DNA of 64,000 nucleotides from Gonium pectorale. Lineage: Eukaryota; Chlorophyta; Chlorophyceae; Chlamydomonadales; Volvocaceae. The stretch is taken from contig LSYV01000006.1 of assembly GCA_001584585.1 (NCBI GenBank), positions 1,237,113 to 1,301,112 of the forward strand, written 5' to 3'. The notes beneath the pieces are model-generated. The model did not search any database and was not told the origin of the DNA. It saw only the letters and a program-made list of their open reading frames with translations. Made by a program: the position numbers and the translations under genes. This document shows positions 21,880 to 33,100 of this stretch, piece by piece (within the stretch, counting starts at the first letter, position 1; the number at the start of each line of letters is the position of its first letter).

Positions 21880-24311
21880 GGCGGCTGCGGCGCAGGAGCG
21901 GACGCGGTGGAGAACTCGCGTGATGAAAGCGAAAGCGCGTGCTGGATTGGGAGGGGGAGAGGGGAGCCTCTGCGGCAGCAGGCGGGGGCGTCGTCGTGCG
22001 GTGCCCTCCCTGGCCCATGTCGCCCTGCGGCATGGGGGCCTGACGCCTCCAGCAGGGGCTTGATAGGGAACAGCCGATGTCGGCGAGGCACGGCGTGCGC
22101 ATGGCGTGCATGAAGGCATGGCAGGGCCACGACCAATAGCAGCGTGCGTACTCTCTGTCTGTGGTTACCTGACTACGGTGACGATAGTTGGTGTATTTTG
22201 GGGGTCGGGATGCTGGGTGAGCGGGGCAGCATCAACAGAGCCATTCATCCGCACTTCGCGCTCAGGTTGCGAGGCAGCGGAGGGGCGCGAGGGCGCAACT
22301 TCGGGCATGCCGGCAACCTCGGCTCAAGTGTGAGCACGCTGGGCTGTGGGAACGCGCTGACGGGAGGCGAGGGGCTGAAGGGCGGACGCGCTGCACTTAT
22401 AGGCAGCGAGCGTATGCGAGCCTTGCGGGTAAGCGCGGCAAGAGTGCGTGAAACGCTACGGTGTGCGGGTTGGTGGTGTGCGGTGGCGAGCCATGGGCAC
22501 GAGAGAGGCGTGGAGAGGTCCTGTCGTCCGGGCGGCGGGATGTCAGTGCCAGGAAGGGAGGATGCCGCGGGCCAAGCGCGGGTGGGCGTTGTGGTGCAGG
22601 CACGGTGCGGCTGCCAGGGATACGCATGGGTTTGGCCCCTGCTGGTCGGTCTTGCGGTGGTCCTGCTCGCGGGGCGGGCTCCGCCCAACCGTAATGAGGC
22701 TATGTATGTCGGTTGGGCGGCCTGACGAAAGCTTAATTCGGTACCTCCATGGCCTCATGCCTCTCATGACTTACACGACTTAACTGCCAGACGCAATGGC
22801 ACCCTATGGTACGACGAGCTGCCCATGCATAAAGCACGTTTGATACTTGGACTGGTGGGAGTGGGGTTTGGTTGAACCGTGAGCGTACGGCAGGCAATGC
22901 ACACAGCAGGGGGGAGAGCCCACACGAAGGAGCGCCGGAGGCTGAGGCTGCCTGAAGTCAGACATGCATACATGCGCTTTGCAGGTCTAGGTCGTAGAAA
23001 AGAGAGGTGCAGCGTCGTGTGGCAGGGTCAGAAGAGCTAACCGTCTATTAACTCAGGTCTAGTATGCATCTGTCCCAGCAGGGCACCTAAATCGAATCCC
23101 ACACTTGTACGATAACGCACCTGGCTCCCTACCCAAGCTCTCTCTTACTCCGCCTTAGTTCCAACGATAAGGTGTGATTGGGATGATAAGGGAAAGAGAG
23201 GCGTACGATGGGGTCTTGCAAACTTGCCAAGAACACTGCCAAGCGCCAATGCGCCGCAACAGAGCCATCAGGCCCCACACAACGGCCCCCCCACCTACCC
23301 TCTAATCCCTGAACATCTTGAGCTTCCCTCCCTTTGCGGACTAACGCTCTCAAGGCACGCACCTCACGGTGACGCGGCATGCAAGGGACGCACAACGTTC
23401 AGGGGCCAAATGCTGCATCATGCGACAATACTTAACGAGGTACAACAGCAGTATGCTCTCCTCGGCATGCAGGGGTACGCTAACTAACAAAGCGTGGCCT
23501 CGCTTTCCATTCCTACTCCTCCCTTGCTGCTCCCTTGCAACCGCTGTGAATGCAAAATACGGGACAGCCGGTGCTCAGGCAACAACTTTTGCAGCAGGCA
23601 CCAGCGGCATGTAACCACATGAGCCACATGCAGGGAATCGATGCTCCCGTGTGTGCGGGCGTTGCTGCCAGCCAGCACGGCGTGGCCACCGCACCTCTAT
23701 CCATATGTTCCGGTTATACGCTTTCCATGAAGGTATGCGATTGCGGCAACACCCTTATGCTTGTACCGTCGTGGCCTCAGGCGCCGGGTGGGGTGACCGG
23801 CCGACACAAACAGACGAGGCCATGCAACCTATGCATGCACGAGGCTGAAGGGTCGAAGTACCGCAACGTGCCTGTCATCATCATGCGCCCTGACTATGCA
23901 AGTCTTAAAGCCACACATGCTGGTTGCCCACGCCCACTCAATCGTTCGTGGGTGGCTGGACAGGGCTGTGGCCAGGCCAGCGCATACCAAAGCCGGGAGA
24001 CCGCACTACCTGTTCTGCATTGGGTTGCAGGCCGCACCCGCAAGGACGGAGACGGGCGCCTACCGCAGCCCTGCCATCCATCGCCACCCGCACGCCACCA
24101 CGCCGCGCAGCCGCCTGCATACGCTACCGTGCGCGGCTGGTGCCGAGCCGCCCTGTCTCCGCTTGAACCCTGAAACCGCAGGTGTACTCCGTCACACTGT
24201 GCCCTCCATGGCTACCCGGCCGCACAGCACCCTGTTCGCGGGGCTTGGTCTGGCGGCAGCCTGACCCCGGCTCGAGCGGGCCCTCGCCGGCGCCGGTGGC
24301 AAACGGGCGCA
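21880..24311. other. Convergent intergenic region
   Basis: It lies between the 3' ends of the exostosin gene (+) and the GH42-like gene (-). I recognise no gene, RNA or repeat family here. A TTACA at 22771-22775 (TGTAA on the minus strand) is far from the GH42-like stop. Confidence 0.5.
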
Positions 24312-27300
24312 CTAGAGGTCCTCGATAACTTTGAGGCTGAAGCCCTGGTGGGCCGGCAGGTGCAGCACCTGGTGCGGCAGCTGTTTAAGCGCCATCTTGG
24401 CGGCCGCGTACGACAGCAGTTCATTGCTGCCGTACAGGAACAACGGCTCAACAAACACGGCCCGCGTGAAGTGCTCAATGTCGGACGTGAAGCGGTCCAG
24501 CTCCACATACACCGCGATGTCGGTTGTGCAGTTGACTGTGAGCTTTTCGGCAAGGTCCTGTGGAGGTGGATGGCAGTTGAGCGGTTAGGTTAGCGTATGA
24601 TCGCGCCCACCCGCGCACGCTATCCAGACGTCTGCGGACCCGCTGTGGCCTGCCCCACTCCATACCACAAGCCTGAACGCTTGGACATGACCACACGTAA
24701 TCCCTCCCCTGCCCCCTGGGGCCGTCAAACGCATGTAACCTCCCTTGTTACATGGCCCCACCTCATCCTCCGTGTTACCATCCCAACGCCTCACCTCGAC
24801 CAGGTTGTGCAACGGGTCCTTTACCTCAGAGCTCTACGGGCGCGGAAGGGAAGGACATAGTGCGGACGGGGCATGTGGGTATCCCGGCATGGGAGCAGGG
24901 AGTCGAGGGCCTGTCCCCCTTCCCGGGCCCCAAAGAGCAGCGAATGTGGGGTCAACGGACTCGCCTACGTCTTCCACGCGTTGTCTCCTAGAACGCTTGC
25001 CAGTGGCCAAGGAGCGCTCAATCCGCTGGCGGGGTCATGTGGGTCGCCCACGGCGGCGGCTGCGCTGCGCTCCGACAGCCGGCGATGCGCCAACCGAGTG
25101 AACGCACGAGCCCGCAAACACACAACGGACACGCCCCCGTCGGCCCCGGCCATACACGGTGGCCGGCGCGCAGCGGGACGCCACACCAGCCGCTTGCCAC
25201 CCCAACAGCCCGACATCCTCGCAGGCGCTACCTGTAGTGGCGTCTGGATCTGCCTATAGCACCGGCGGAGCGCCCTCGGACCCATCCCCGCACCCCGCAC
25301 TACGCATCGATGCCCACCTGCTGCAGGCCCGTCCAGGCCGAGCAGCTGTCCAGGTGGATGAAGACACCCACCAGCTCGTCCACCTGCAAGGGCGGGTGTC
25401 GGGGTGTGCGATGGCCGGGGGCTCCCAGGTTCAGGACCGAGGACCGAGGGGGAAAGCGAACATGGACACGTGCGCTGCGGTGTGTTGCTGACTTCGGACG
25501 GCGCGCTGGATGCCGTCAGTATGAGCGAGCAAGGCAGCACGACGGACAGGTGCCAGCTGCCCCGCATGCAATTCTGCAGGAAAGGGCTCAACGTGGCGGC
25601 GTAGACATCATCGGACCCCAACACTACGGACCCACGTACACCACCTGCCACCTGAGCGGCGGGGAATCACTCTGGATGCTCAGCTGCGGGGAAGGAAGGG
25701 GGAAAGGCGCTCACCTTGCATGGCGGGTGCGTGTACATGGCCTGCGTGAGGGACGCATTCAGCTCTATCCGGTTGAGCCAGTTGGTGAGCCCCATGTTGG
25801 GCGCCCCGGCCATCATGGCGTTCTTGTAGCCCGCCTTGAGCAGGTCAAAGTTGGCGAAGCGCTCCACCGCGGCCTCAAAGTAGACGGGCTTGTTGTACGC
25901 CTGGCGGTTGGCGACAATTTACGGTTGGCGGTTGGGTATATGGCAGCGCTGCTGTGGCGATCCCCGTGCGCTGCGTCTTGGCCCGTTAGGCCCAGAGCCC
26001 GAAGGGCAGACAGGCGCATGCTGCGCGCGGGAAGCACGTGGGCAGAGGTGCCGCGGTGCGCGAACTCACCATCCTAACAACGGGCGGGCCCCCACACTCG
26101 TTTCCTTCACTATCCCCACACCCGCCACAACCCGCGCACATGTGCCGCCGCCACGTAGATCCGGAGCTTGACGGGGTTCATGACTGTGCGGTACGGCGTC
26201 ATGAAGTTGGAGTCCATGATCAAGAAATCGGTGTGCTTGGACGCGGCGATCCGATGGAACATAGACGCGCCGTACATGGCATCCAGCACGGAAAAGAACT
26301 GCACAGGTCGGTAGGGCGGATCAGGGGATAGCGAAGGTGAATCGGGGAGCCAGGTCCCAACACGAGGCGACGGGGCGCGGTGAGGTGGAAGAAGCTTGCG
26401 TCGGTCTTGGCAAATCGGCGAGGCCGGGAGCTGGGCCGCATCCTGGCCGGCAGTGTCGCAGAAGCATGTCCAGCAGGCCTGGGCCTCAATCTTGCAACAG
26501 GACCGTGCCGTATGCACCCCACCGGCGATGCTTCTTTCGTAACGCATAGCGGCATAGGTCATTCGGCGCATCGTGAGGTCTTGCCACCTATGAACGCGGC
26601 ATACAAGTGCAGGGCCTCTAGCGTGAAGCTACAAGTCCCCTTCCCCAAGGGCCGTCCGTGTACCTCCGGAAAATGGTGGTAGCACTTGAGCCCCGCATTC
26701 TGCACCACCGCGCATGCCCGGTTGAAGACGCTGGCACCAAACTCTACACGGAAGCGCATCCAGTCCCAGTAGCTGCGGCAGCAGTGGAGGGCCAGGGGCG
26801 GAGAAGGAGCAGTGAGCAGTGAGGACAGGATAAGATCCGGGTCGGGGCCAGGGGGCAATAAAGAAAAGGAAACGGGTCGCCAGGGGGATGGCTGGGGGGC
26901 ATCCATTCCCAGGAGCCGCAACTGGATGGGAGGCGTGTGAGGCTTTCCCGTTGCCCGCCCGCTTCAAACCCCACAGTTTGAGCTCCGGCCCCACGACTGA
27001 TCCACACGCCGCCCTTAGATTTGCATATAGCCACACTTCCCCCTGGACATGCCCCACACGCCACACCCACTCAGCCCCAGGACCCCCATCCCACACCCGC
27101 GCGTGCTCCCCTAGACATCGTCCCGCGCGCGCCGGCCCGGAGCTGCCATGCCACACACACTGGCTCCCGACGCGCTTACGCTCGTCGTATGCGTTATCCT
27201 TTTCAACACTGACTCCCCTGGGGCCTTTGGTGGCTTTTGGAGTTTTGGTTAAGGGGAGCGGGAGGCGCTTTTGTTTGAGGCAGGCACGTTGGCTGCCTTG

Positions 27301-29879
27301 CGGCGTTTTGGACGGGGCCTCAGGCCCTGGGCTCACGGTGGTCCCTCAGGGGCCCGTGGGTCAGTGTCGCCCTTCGCTCTTTGCGTTGGAGCGGTCTCCG
27401 TTGGAGCGGGTAGCGCCGCTGGCCAGTGTCGGCCGGGAGATGTCGTGCAACCATACACACACGCAGCTGGAGCTGGGTCCTACGATAACACCATCACTTT
27501 CGCGCTTACGCTTGTCGTATGCGTCGTTCCATTTCAACACACACACGTACATACACAGACATATGACAGCCCAGCCCAGCTTCTAGCGTTAAGTTCCTAG
27601 CGCCGGGGTTACTTGGGTCCATGGGCTGCCGGCTAGGATTTCTTCTGCATGCCTGCCTGTCTCACACTGTCATGCATAGATCTTCTAGATCATACAGAAC
27701 ACACAGACACAAGACCTTTGTAAACATTGTCACGCGTACTTAACACACATAAACCCACGCACCGCGTGTGCTCCTCGATGCCTGTCAACATGCCCGCCAT
27801 CATGGGGGGCGGCTTGAGCTCCGCCCAGGTGCGGAAGCCCGTGCCCCAGCGCCGGTTGATTTCCACCAGCGACTGCCGCCGAGAGCGCAGCCAGTTGCGG
27901 AAGGCCGCCTGCGCGTGCGCGTTGTAGTCCTGGAAGGAGTCGTACTCCTGCGTGAACTTGGCCTGCGGGAGAGGGTGTGGGGAGGAGGAGGGCGAGGGGG
28001 CGCAGATGAGGAAATACTAGGTGTGGACTAGCCCGAAGCTCTCCGCAAGGCGGCAGCGCGGCGGCTCCAAGCGCGCCAGGCTACCCCAACGGCCGATCCG
28101 TCCTTGATCCAGAGTGGATCCGCGGGAGCCTCCAACCCTTTCACCCGCCAGGTTCAGCTACCAAACACCACGCAACCACTTTCATTTGGCTATATGGCCA
28201 CCGGCCACCGCAGACCCATCACCCACCCCATTAGCGAAACTTGTGCAAAGGTTGCGGTACTGCGTTCGGGGTGACCTGGCACCAGGTTCTCCAGGATCGA
28301 CCATTGCCATTGCGAAACCCGCCGTCTACTTGATGCCATACATGGGCGCTCGGCTGCCAGGCTGTCCCGAACCACCCATCTGCTGCACCTCAGATCATCC
28401 TGTCCGCTGCCACCCACAGCCCCCTCCTCCGCCTCTCCGCTCCGACCATGGCCACCCCAACCACCCCGCACTCAAAAGTAAGTGAATGCTTAGAGCAGAC
28501 ACTGAGGCCCGAATCGCCCTTCAGCTACCGCAGTTCCTGGAAGCAACGCGATTGGCAGCAACTCGTCCCCGGGGACCCGTGCCCCTGACGAGGACTGCCC
28601 CGTGGTCACAACCCGCCCTCCCCTTCGCTGCCCAGTGCCCACCCCGCCGTGCCTCATCCCCATCTGCGCAGCTCTTTAGCATTTGAACCCACCTCGTACT
28701 CGTTGTTGTACACGGGCTGGATTGCGACCACGCATCCCGGGAACCCTTTGACCATATGCTCGCCCAGCTGCCGCAGCATGTCGATGGCCAGGCGGTTGGC
28801 GGCTGTGTGGAACCAGCTCATGTGGCTGTAGCTGCGCCCGCCGCTGTCCACCGCCCGGCTGTCGGGGTGCTTCCGGAACAGCCAGCCTGGCGAACGGAGC
28901 ATGTCGATGATGATGTTAACCTGCAATCCGGAATCGAGTGGATGGGTTGGCGGGTGGACTCGCGGATGGATAGACGAGTTGGTGGGTTGAATCAAGTTAC
29001 ATGAAGTGACGAGGAGGGGACGCGGGCGCTGAGGAGGAGCTACATGGTCGGGTGGATGGATAGGAGGACAGGGGACGGGAGACTGGCGCGTAAGGGTAAG
29101 GCTGACATGGTAAGTCGGAAGTAAGGGAATGGGTTTCAAGAGGGATCGCAAGACAGCCGCGCCTGACACGGGAAGGCTACGCAGCATGCAGTGTAGTGGT
29201 GTGCCCCCGCGGCCTGCCCTCCGTGGATGATACAGGGTGTGCGCAGACAACACGCCCGCCCATAGCAACCCGACAGCACCTTGAGGCCCGTGTTATTACA
29301 CGCCGATCTGACGATGTCGTTCATGTACGCCCACCGCAGCGTTTGCTCGTTTGGAGCGAACCAGTCCCAGCTGACTGAGTACATGACCGTTTTAATCTTC
29401 GCAGCCTCCATGTCCTTCAGCGTCTTCAGCAGCTTCATCGCCCCCTCCTCATTCCATTCCCCCAGCTTGTAATGGTCCATGAACTCCGCGTGGAAGATGG
29501 TTGCTGCGGCACGTGATGGGTTTCAGTGGGGTCAACGGTATGTTCTTGCCGTCCCGTGGGGCACATGGATGCACCCCGGGCTGTGCGGGCCCGGGAGCTT
29601 GCGCAACGAGACGTGAATACACCCACCAAATGTGTTCTGAACTTCCGTCTTGCGGATAATCTTGGTGAGGGTCCGACCGGCGGGGGGCGAACTCGAGGGC
29701 TCATCTGCTGCGTTGCCGCTTCCGGACATAACTTGTTGCCCCGTGGCATCATATATCCTCCCGTTGTCGAGGAGGAGGAATGCCAATCCCAAAACACAGA
29801 GCACTATGCCTCCCAGAAGGCAGACGCGCGCGAAGAGCGACTCCCGGCCTCCGCGGTCTCTCCATCGAAAGAGCGGCAT
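24312..29879 (-). CDS. Type II membrane protein with GH42-like glycoside hydrolase domain
   Basis: Ten exons in coding order: 29879-29627, 29503-29280, 28920-28693, 27962-27763, 26772-26664, 26298-26140, 25900-25715, 25383-25318, 24824-24795 and 24557-24312. All are GT-AG and phase-consistent, giving about 566 aa. Residues about 17-36 are a membrane anchor (LLGGIVLCVLGLAFLLL) after a basic N-terminus. The lumenal part resembles the GH42/GH-A superfamily barrel: YSVSWDWFAPNEQTLRWAY, IQPVYNNEYE, FRNWLRSRRQSLVEINRRWG (the usual 'WL..R...L..LN..WGT' block) and HHFPEFFSVLDAMYGASMF. Glu233 in NNEYE fits the acid/base position; Glu400 in KPVYFEAAVER is a candidate nucleophile (inference). GH42 enzymes are beta-galactosidases in bacteria; the substrate here is unknown. 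One exon is only 30 nt (VKDPLHNLVE). The intron 26773-27762 carries two copies of a dispersed repeat. Confidence 0.8.
27171..27207 (-). repeat. Dispersed repeat A, copy 1
   Basis: On the minus strand it reads like GTTGAAA..ACGCATACGACGAGCGTAAGCG, shared with copies at 27469-27538, 36602-36638 and 63895-63971. It lies within an intron of the GH42-like gene. Confidence 0.7.
27469..27538 (-). repeat. Dispersed repeat A, copy 2 (long form)
   Basis: About 70 bp matching 63895-63971 nearly throughout on the opposite strand: TTGAAATG, ACGACGCATA, GCGTAAGCGCGAAA, TGATGGTGT and GGACCCAGCTCC occur in the same order. It is in the same intron as copy 1. Confidence 0.75.
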
Positions 29880-30199
29880 TTTTAGCAGGAACTGGGGTTG
29901 CGAAGCCAGTGACGCTTCAAAGTTCCATGCTTATTCGTCGGTCTATCTACCCAACGTGGCATTCAGTTCAAACTGACGATAACATTTAACGTCTAGAGTC
30001 GTGGAATGTGGGTACAAGAGGCTCGCTCGCGGCACCAAAGTGAGGGACCGATGAGTAAATTCAATTTAACAAATTTATTTGTCTTGCCGTGATCTAAGCT
30101 TGTCTCCAGAGTTCTAGCTACAAGCAGTTCCTTGGCTTTCCGCGTCAAGACCGTACACGTACAGCCTGAAACCTTGCTTCTCAGTTGCGTCTCTACTGC
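29880..30199. promoter_or_regulatory. Divergent promoter region
   Basis: Only 320 bp separate the start codons of the GH42-like gene (-) and the P4H-GT60 gene (+), so both promoters must lie here or overlap the 5' leaders. A conspicuously AT-rich patch sits at about 30056-30085. No unambiguous TATA box could be assigned to either direction. Confidence 0.5.
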
Positions 30200-33100
30200 A
30201 TGCGTAGATATGAGGGCGCGGGACCCATGGACTTTAATAATCGCCTCAACGCCCTGCCCGACTCGGTCCGGGCCAGAATACTCGCTGCGGTCTGCGGGGC
30301 ATCAAGTAGCGAAACAGACGGCAGCAAGAAGCATGAGCTCGCAGGCGCCTGGGAGCTGCCGCGGCAGGTCGTCAGACCCGCTCCGGAACGTTTTCAGCTG
30401 AAGGCGGGCGCCTGCGTGGTGGATGGGTTCATCGATCAGGAGCATGTGGAGGTATAAATGGCTGAATGCGTCGCAGGAAAGTGTCGGGTGGGCTGGTTGA
30501 CACGAAAACCCGCGCCTTGACACTTCGGCCACAGGCCGCCAGGATGTGCGCCATACGAGCCCTGGAGGAGGGTTGCCAGCAAGCGGCGATCGGAGGAGCG
30601 GTGCCTCTGCCAGACGCCGGGCGCCAAGTCGATACGCAGGTTGAGCCGTGCACGTGCGCCACCCCGGGCCCTTGGGCCATCATCGCTGTAGAGCTGGCCG
30701 GGCTTTGTAGCGACTGGGCCGCGTGCATGCGCCTGGTGCCCTTCAATGCGCCTTTGCCGGACTCGTACCCGAGCTCGAAGTCCAGCCCATCCTGGGCGAG
30801 CCCCACAGCCGAAGACAGCATCATGCACGGATTTGCTGATGGGAGAGCTTCTGGTAATCATGCGAGGCCAGTCGGTGCACAAGATAGCACACCACGGGAG
30901 GCACATCCAGCGTCGAGTTAGCCTCGCACTACGTCCGCACGCGTTTCCTCTACCTCCCATTTATGCCTCCCGGCCCTGCCCTATGGCCCCTGCGCCCTGC
31001 CCTCGCCGGCCCTTCCATACGCGCCGCCCTCTTCGCCCCAAGCCAGGCTCTTACCCCACAGGAGAGTCTCGCGTTTCCAATCCAGCTCCCACTTACAAAC
31101 CGTCCGCTCCCCAGGCCCGCGGCGACCGCATGCGCTGGTTGAGCTTGGAGCGTGAGGAGGCGGCGGGCCGGGCTGCGCTGGCGAGCCTGCTCGGGCGGAT
31201 GGAAGGGCTGCGGAGGCAGCTCGAGGGGCAGGGGTGAGCCACCGCCGCCAGCAACGGGACAGTGGGCAGCAGGGATGGGGACGACGGGGCCGAGCGTCCG
31301 CGGGGATAGAGACTAAGGCCACGGCAGGCAGGTATGAGAGGTTGTAAAGCTTTTTCACTTGAACAGGCACAGGGGCGCGGCGCGGCGAGGGGAGAGCAGA
31401 GGGTGCGGCCGGGATGCGGCAGTGAGCTTGCGAATTGGAGTCACTACTCGGGTGCGCCCTGCTGCGCCTTGGTCCACGCCCAGGGGCCGCGGCGCTCGCC
31501 GGTCCCCACCCAGCCTCCGTCAGCTCNNNNNNNNNNNNNNNNNNNNCCCCTCTCCCCCCCCCTTCCCAGCTCGTCGTTGTTCATTCTCCTTTCCCTTCAA
31601 CCCCCGCTTCCCCGACAGTTACGATGTCGGCGGACGACCAACCTACCAGCTCGCCTGCTACCCCGGCGGCGGCTCCCGCTACGTGCGTCACGCAGACGCC
31701 TCCCTCAGCTGCCCCACCCGCACCCTCACGGCTATCGTCTATCTGAACGAGCAGGGATGGGACCCGCAGGCAGGCCGGGCATGAGCAGGCGCGGCCGGGG
31801 TGGGGGTGGGGGGCGGTCACCGGGGCCACCGGTGGACGAGCAGACAGGACTGGGTGGGCAAGAGCTGGCGACCATCATGCGCAGGGAAGGGTGGGCGCGG
31901 TCGGCGTGGAGAGGGGTTGCAGGGTTCGCCGGCGACGCTCTCGGGAGGCTGGGTCTTCAGATCATACGCCTGCCTTAACTTCGGTCCGCGCTGGTACTGG
32001 TTTTTGCAGGCCGACGGCGGCTGCCTGGCCCTGTACAACGCGCCGTACAGCGGCCCACTGACCGGCGCCGGGCTGTCTGCCGGGGAGCCAGCCACCGTGG
32101 TTGCCCCGCTGGGCGGTCGGCTGCTGCTGTTCGAGTCGCACCTGTTCCACGAGGTGCTGCCAGCGCACCGAAACAGGTGGGCTTCGGAGCGATGGCGAGT
32201 GAGGGCGGGAGCAGGGCCGCGAGAGGTCGTGCTGCGGAAATGACAAGGAGGACGGCGTTAAGGCGGGGAACGAACGCGGCACAGTCGGGACGGGGCCAGA
32301 GCCCCTGTGGCGGGTGCTTGTTACATGCGGCCCTCCCCCCCCCACCCCGCGCTCACCCTCCCACCTTCCCACCTTCACCATGCGCCCCCCGCAGGTATGC
32401 GGTAACAGCCTGGTTCCACTGCCGCCCTCCCGGGGCCGCCCCGGCAGCATCCCCGTCAGTCGATGCTGCGGTCGACCCTCAGGTCCCCTCCGCGGCGCAA
32501 TCGCAGCCGCTTCCCCTGGGCTCGCCGGCCGCCGAGGCCAGCGCCCCACAAAGCGTCTGCGCTGCCGTTGGTGCTGCCAGCCTATCTCCCCTCTCACCTT
32601 TGGAGCAGCACTCGCTCAGCGTCGCCGCTACGGCGCAGCCGCCATCGCTGCCGGGAGGTAGCGCCCCGGCTGACGGCGCCGACGGCACGCCGCACGAGGT
32701 ATCTTGGTCTGGGCCTGGGCCTGAGCTGAAGCCAGAGGTGGCAGGCTCGGCTTCGATGGGCGCCGCGTCTTGCCGCAAGCCAGTTCAGCAATCACAGCCC
32801 GCTGCATCACCCGCAACTGCCGAGGCGGCGGCGTTGGAGGTGCCTGCGGCTGCGCCGGCGGCTGTTCCTCGCATCTTCGTCTCTGTGGCGGCCTACCGCG
32901 ACCCCGAATGTCAATGGACGCTGCACAGCATCTTCAGCACGGCCAGGCGCCCAGAAAGGGTCCGAGTGGGGGTCGTGTGGCAGGTGGGCGGGGGCGCTGG
33001 GATAGAGGCGCGAAGGTCGGCGCGGTCCGCGCCCGGACCTGCTAGACCGCAAATTGATGCGAGCACGAGATGCATGGAGCCGCTCTGATGCTGCACCCCT

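Noticed and set aside
26575..26663. Continuation of the GH42-like exon as VHGRPLGKGTCSF and on to TSR
   Set aside because: It would break phase with the next exon. A strong GAG|GTACAC donor after 26664 restores phase 0 and the conserved HHFPEFFSVLDAMYG block.
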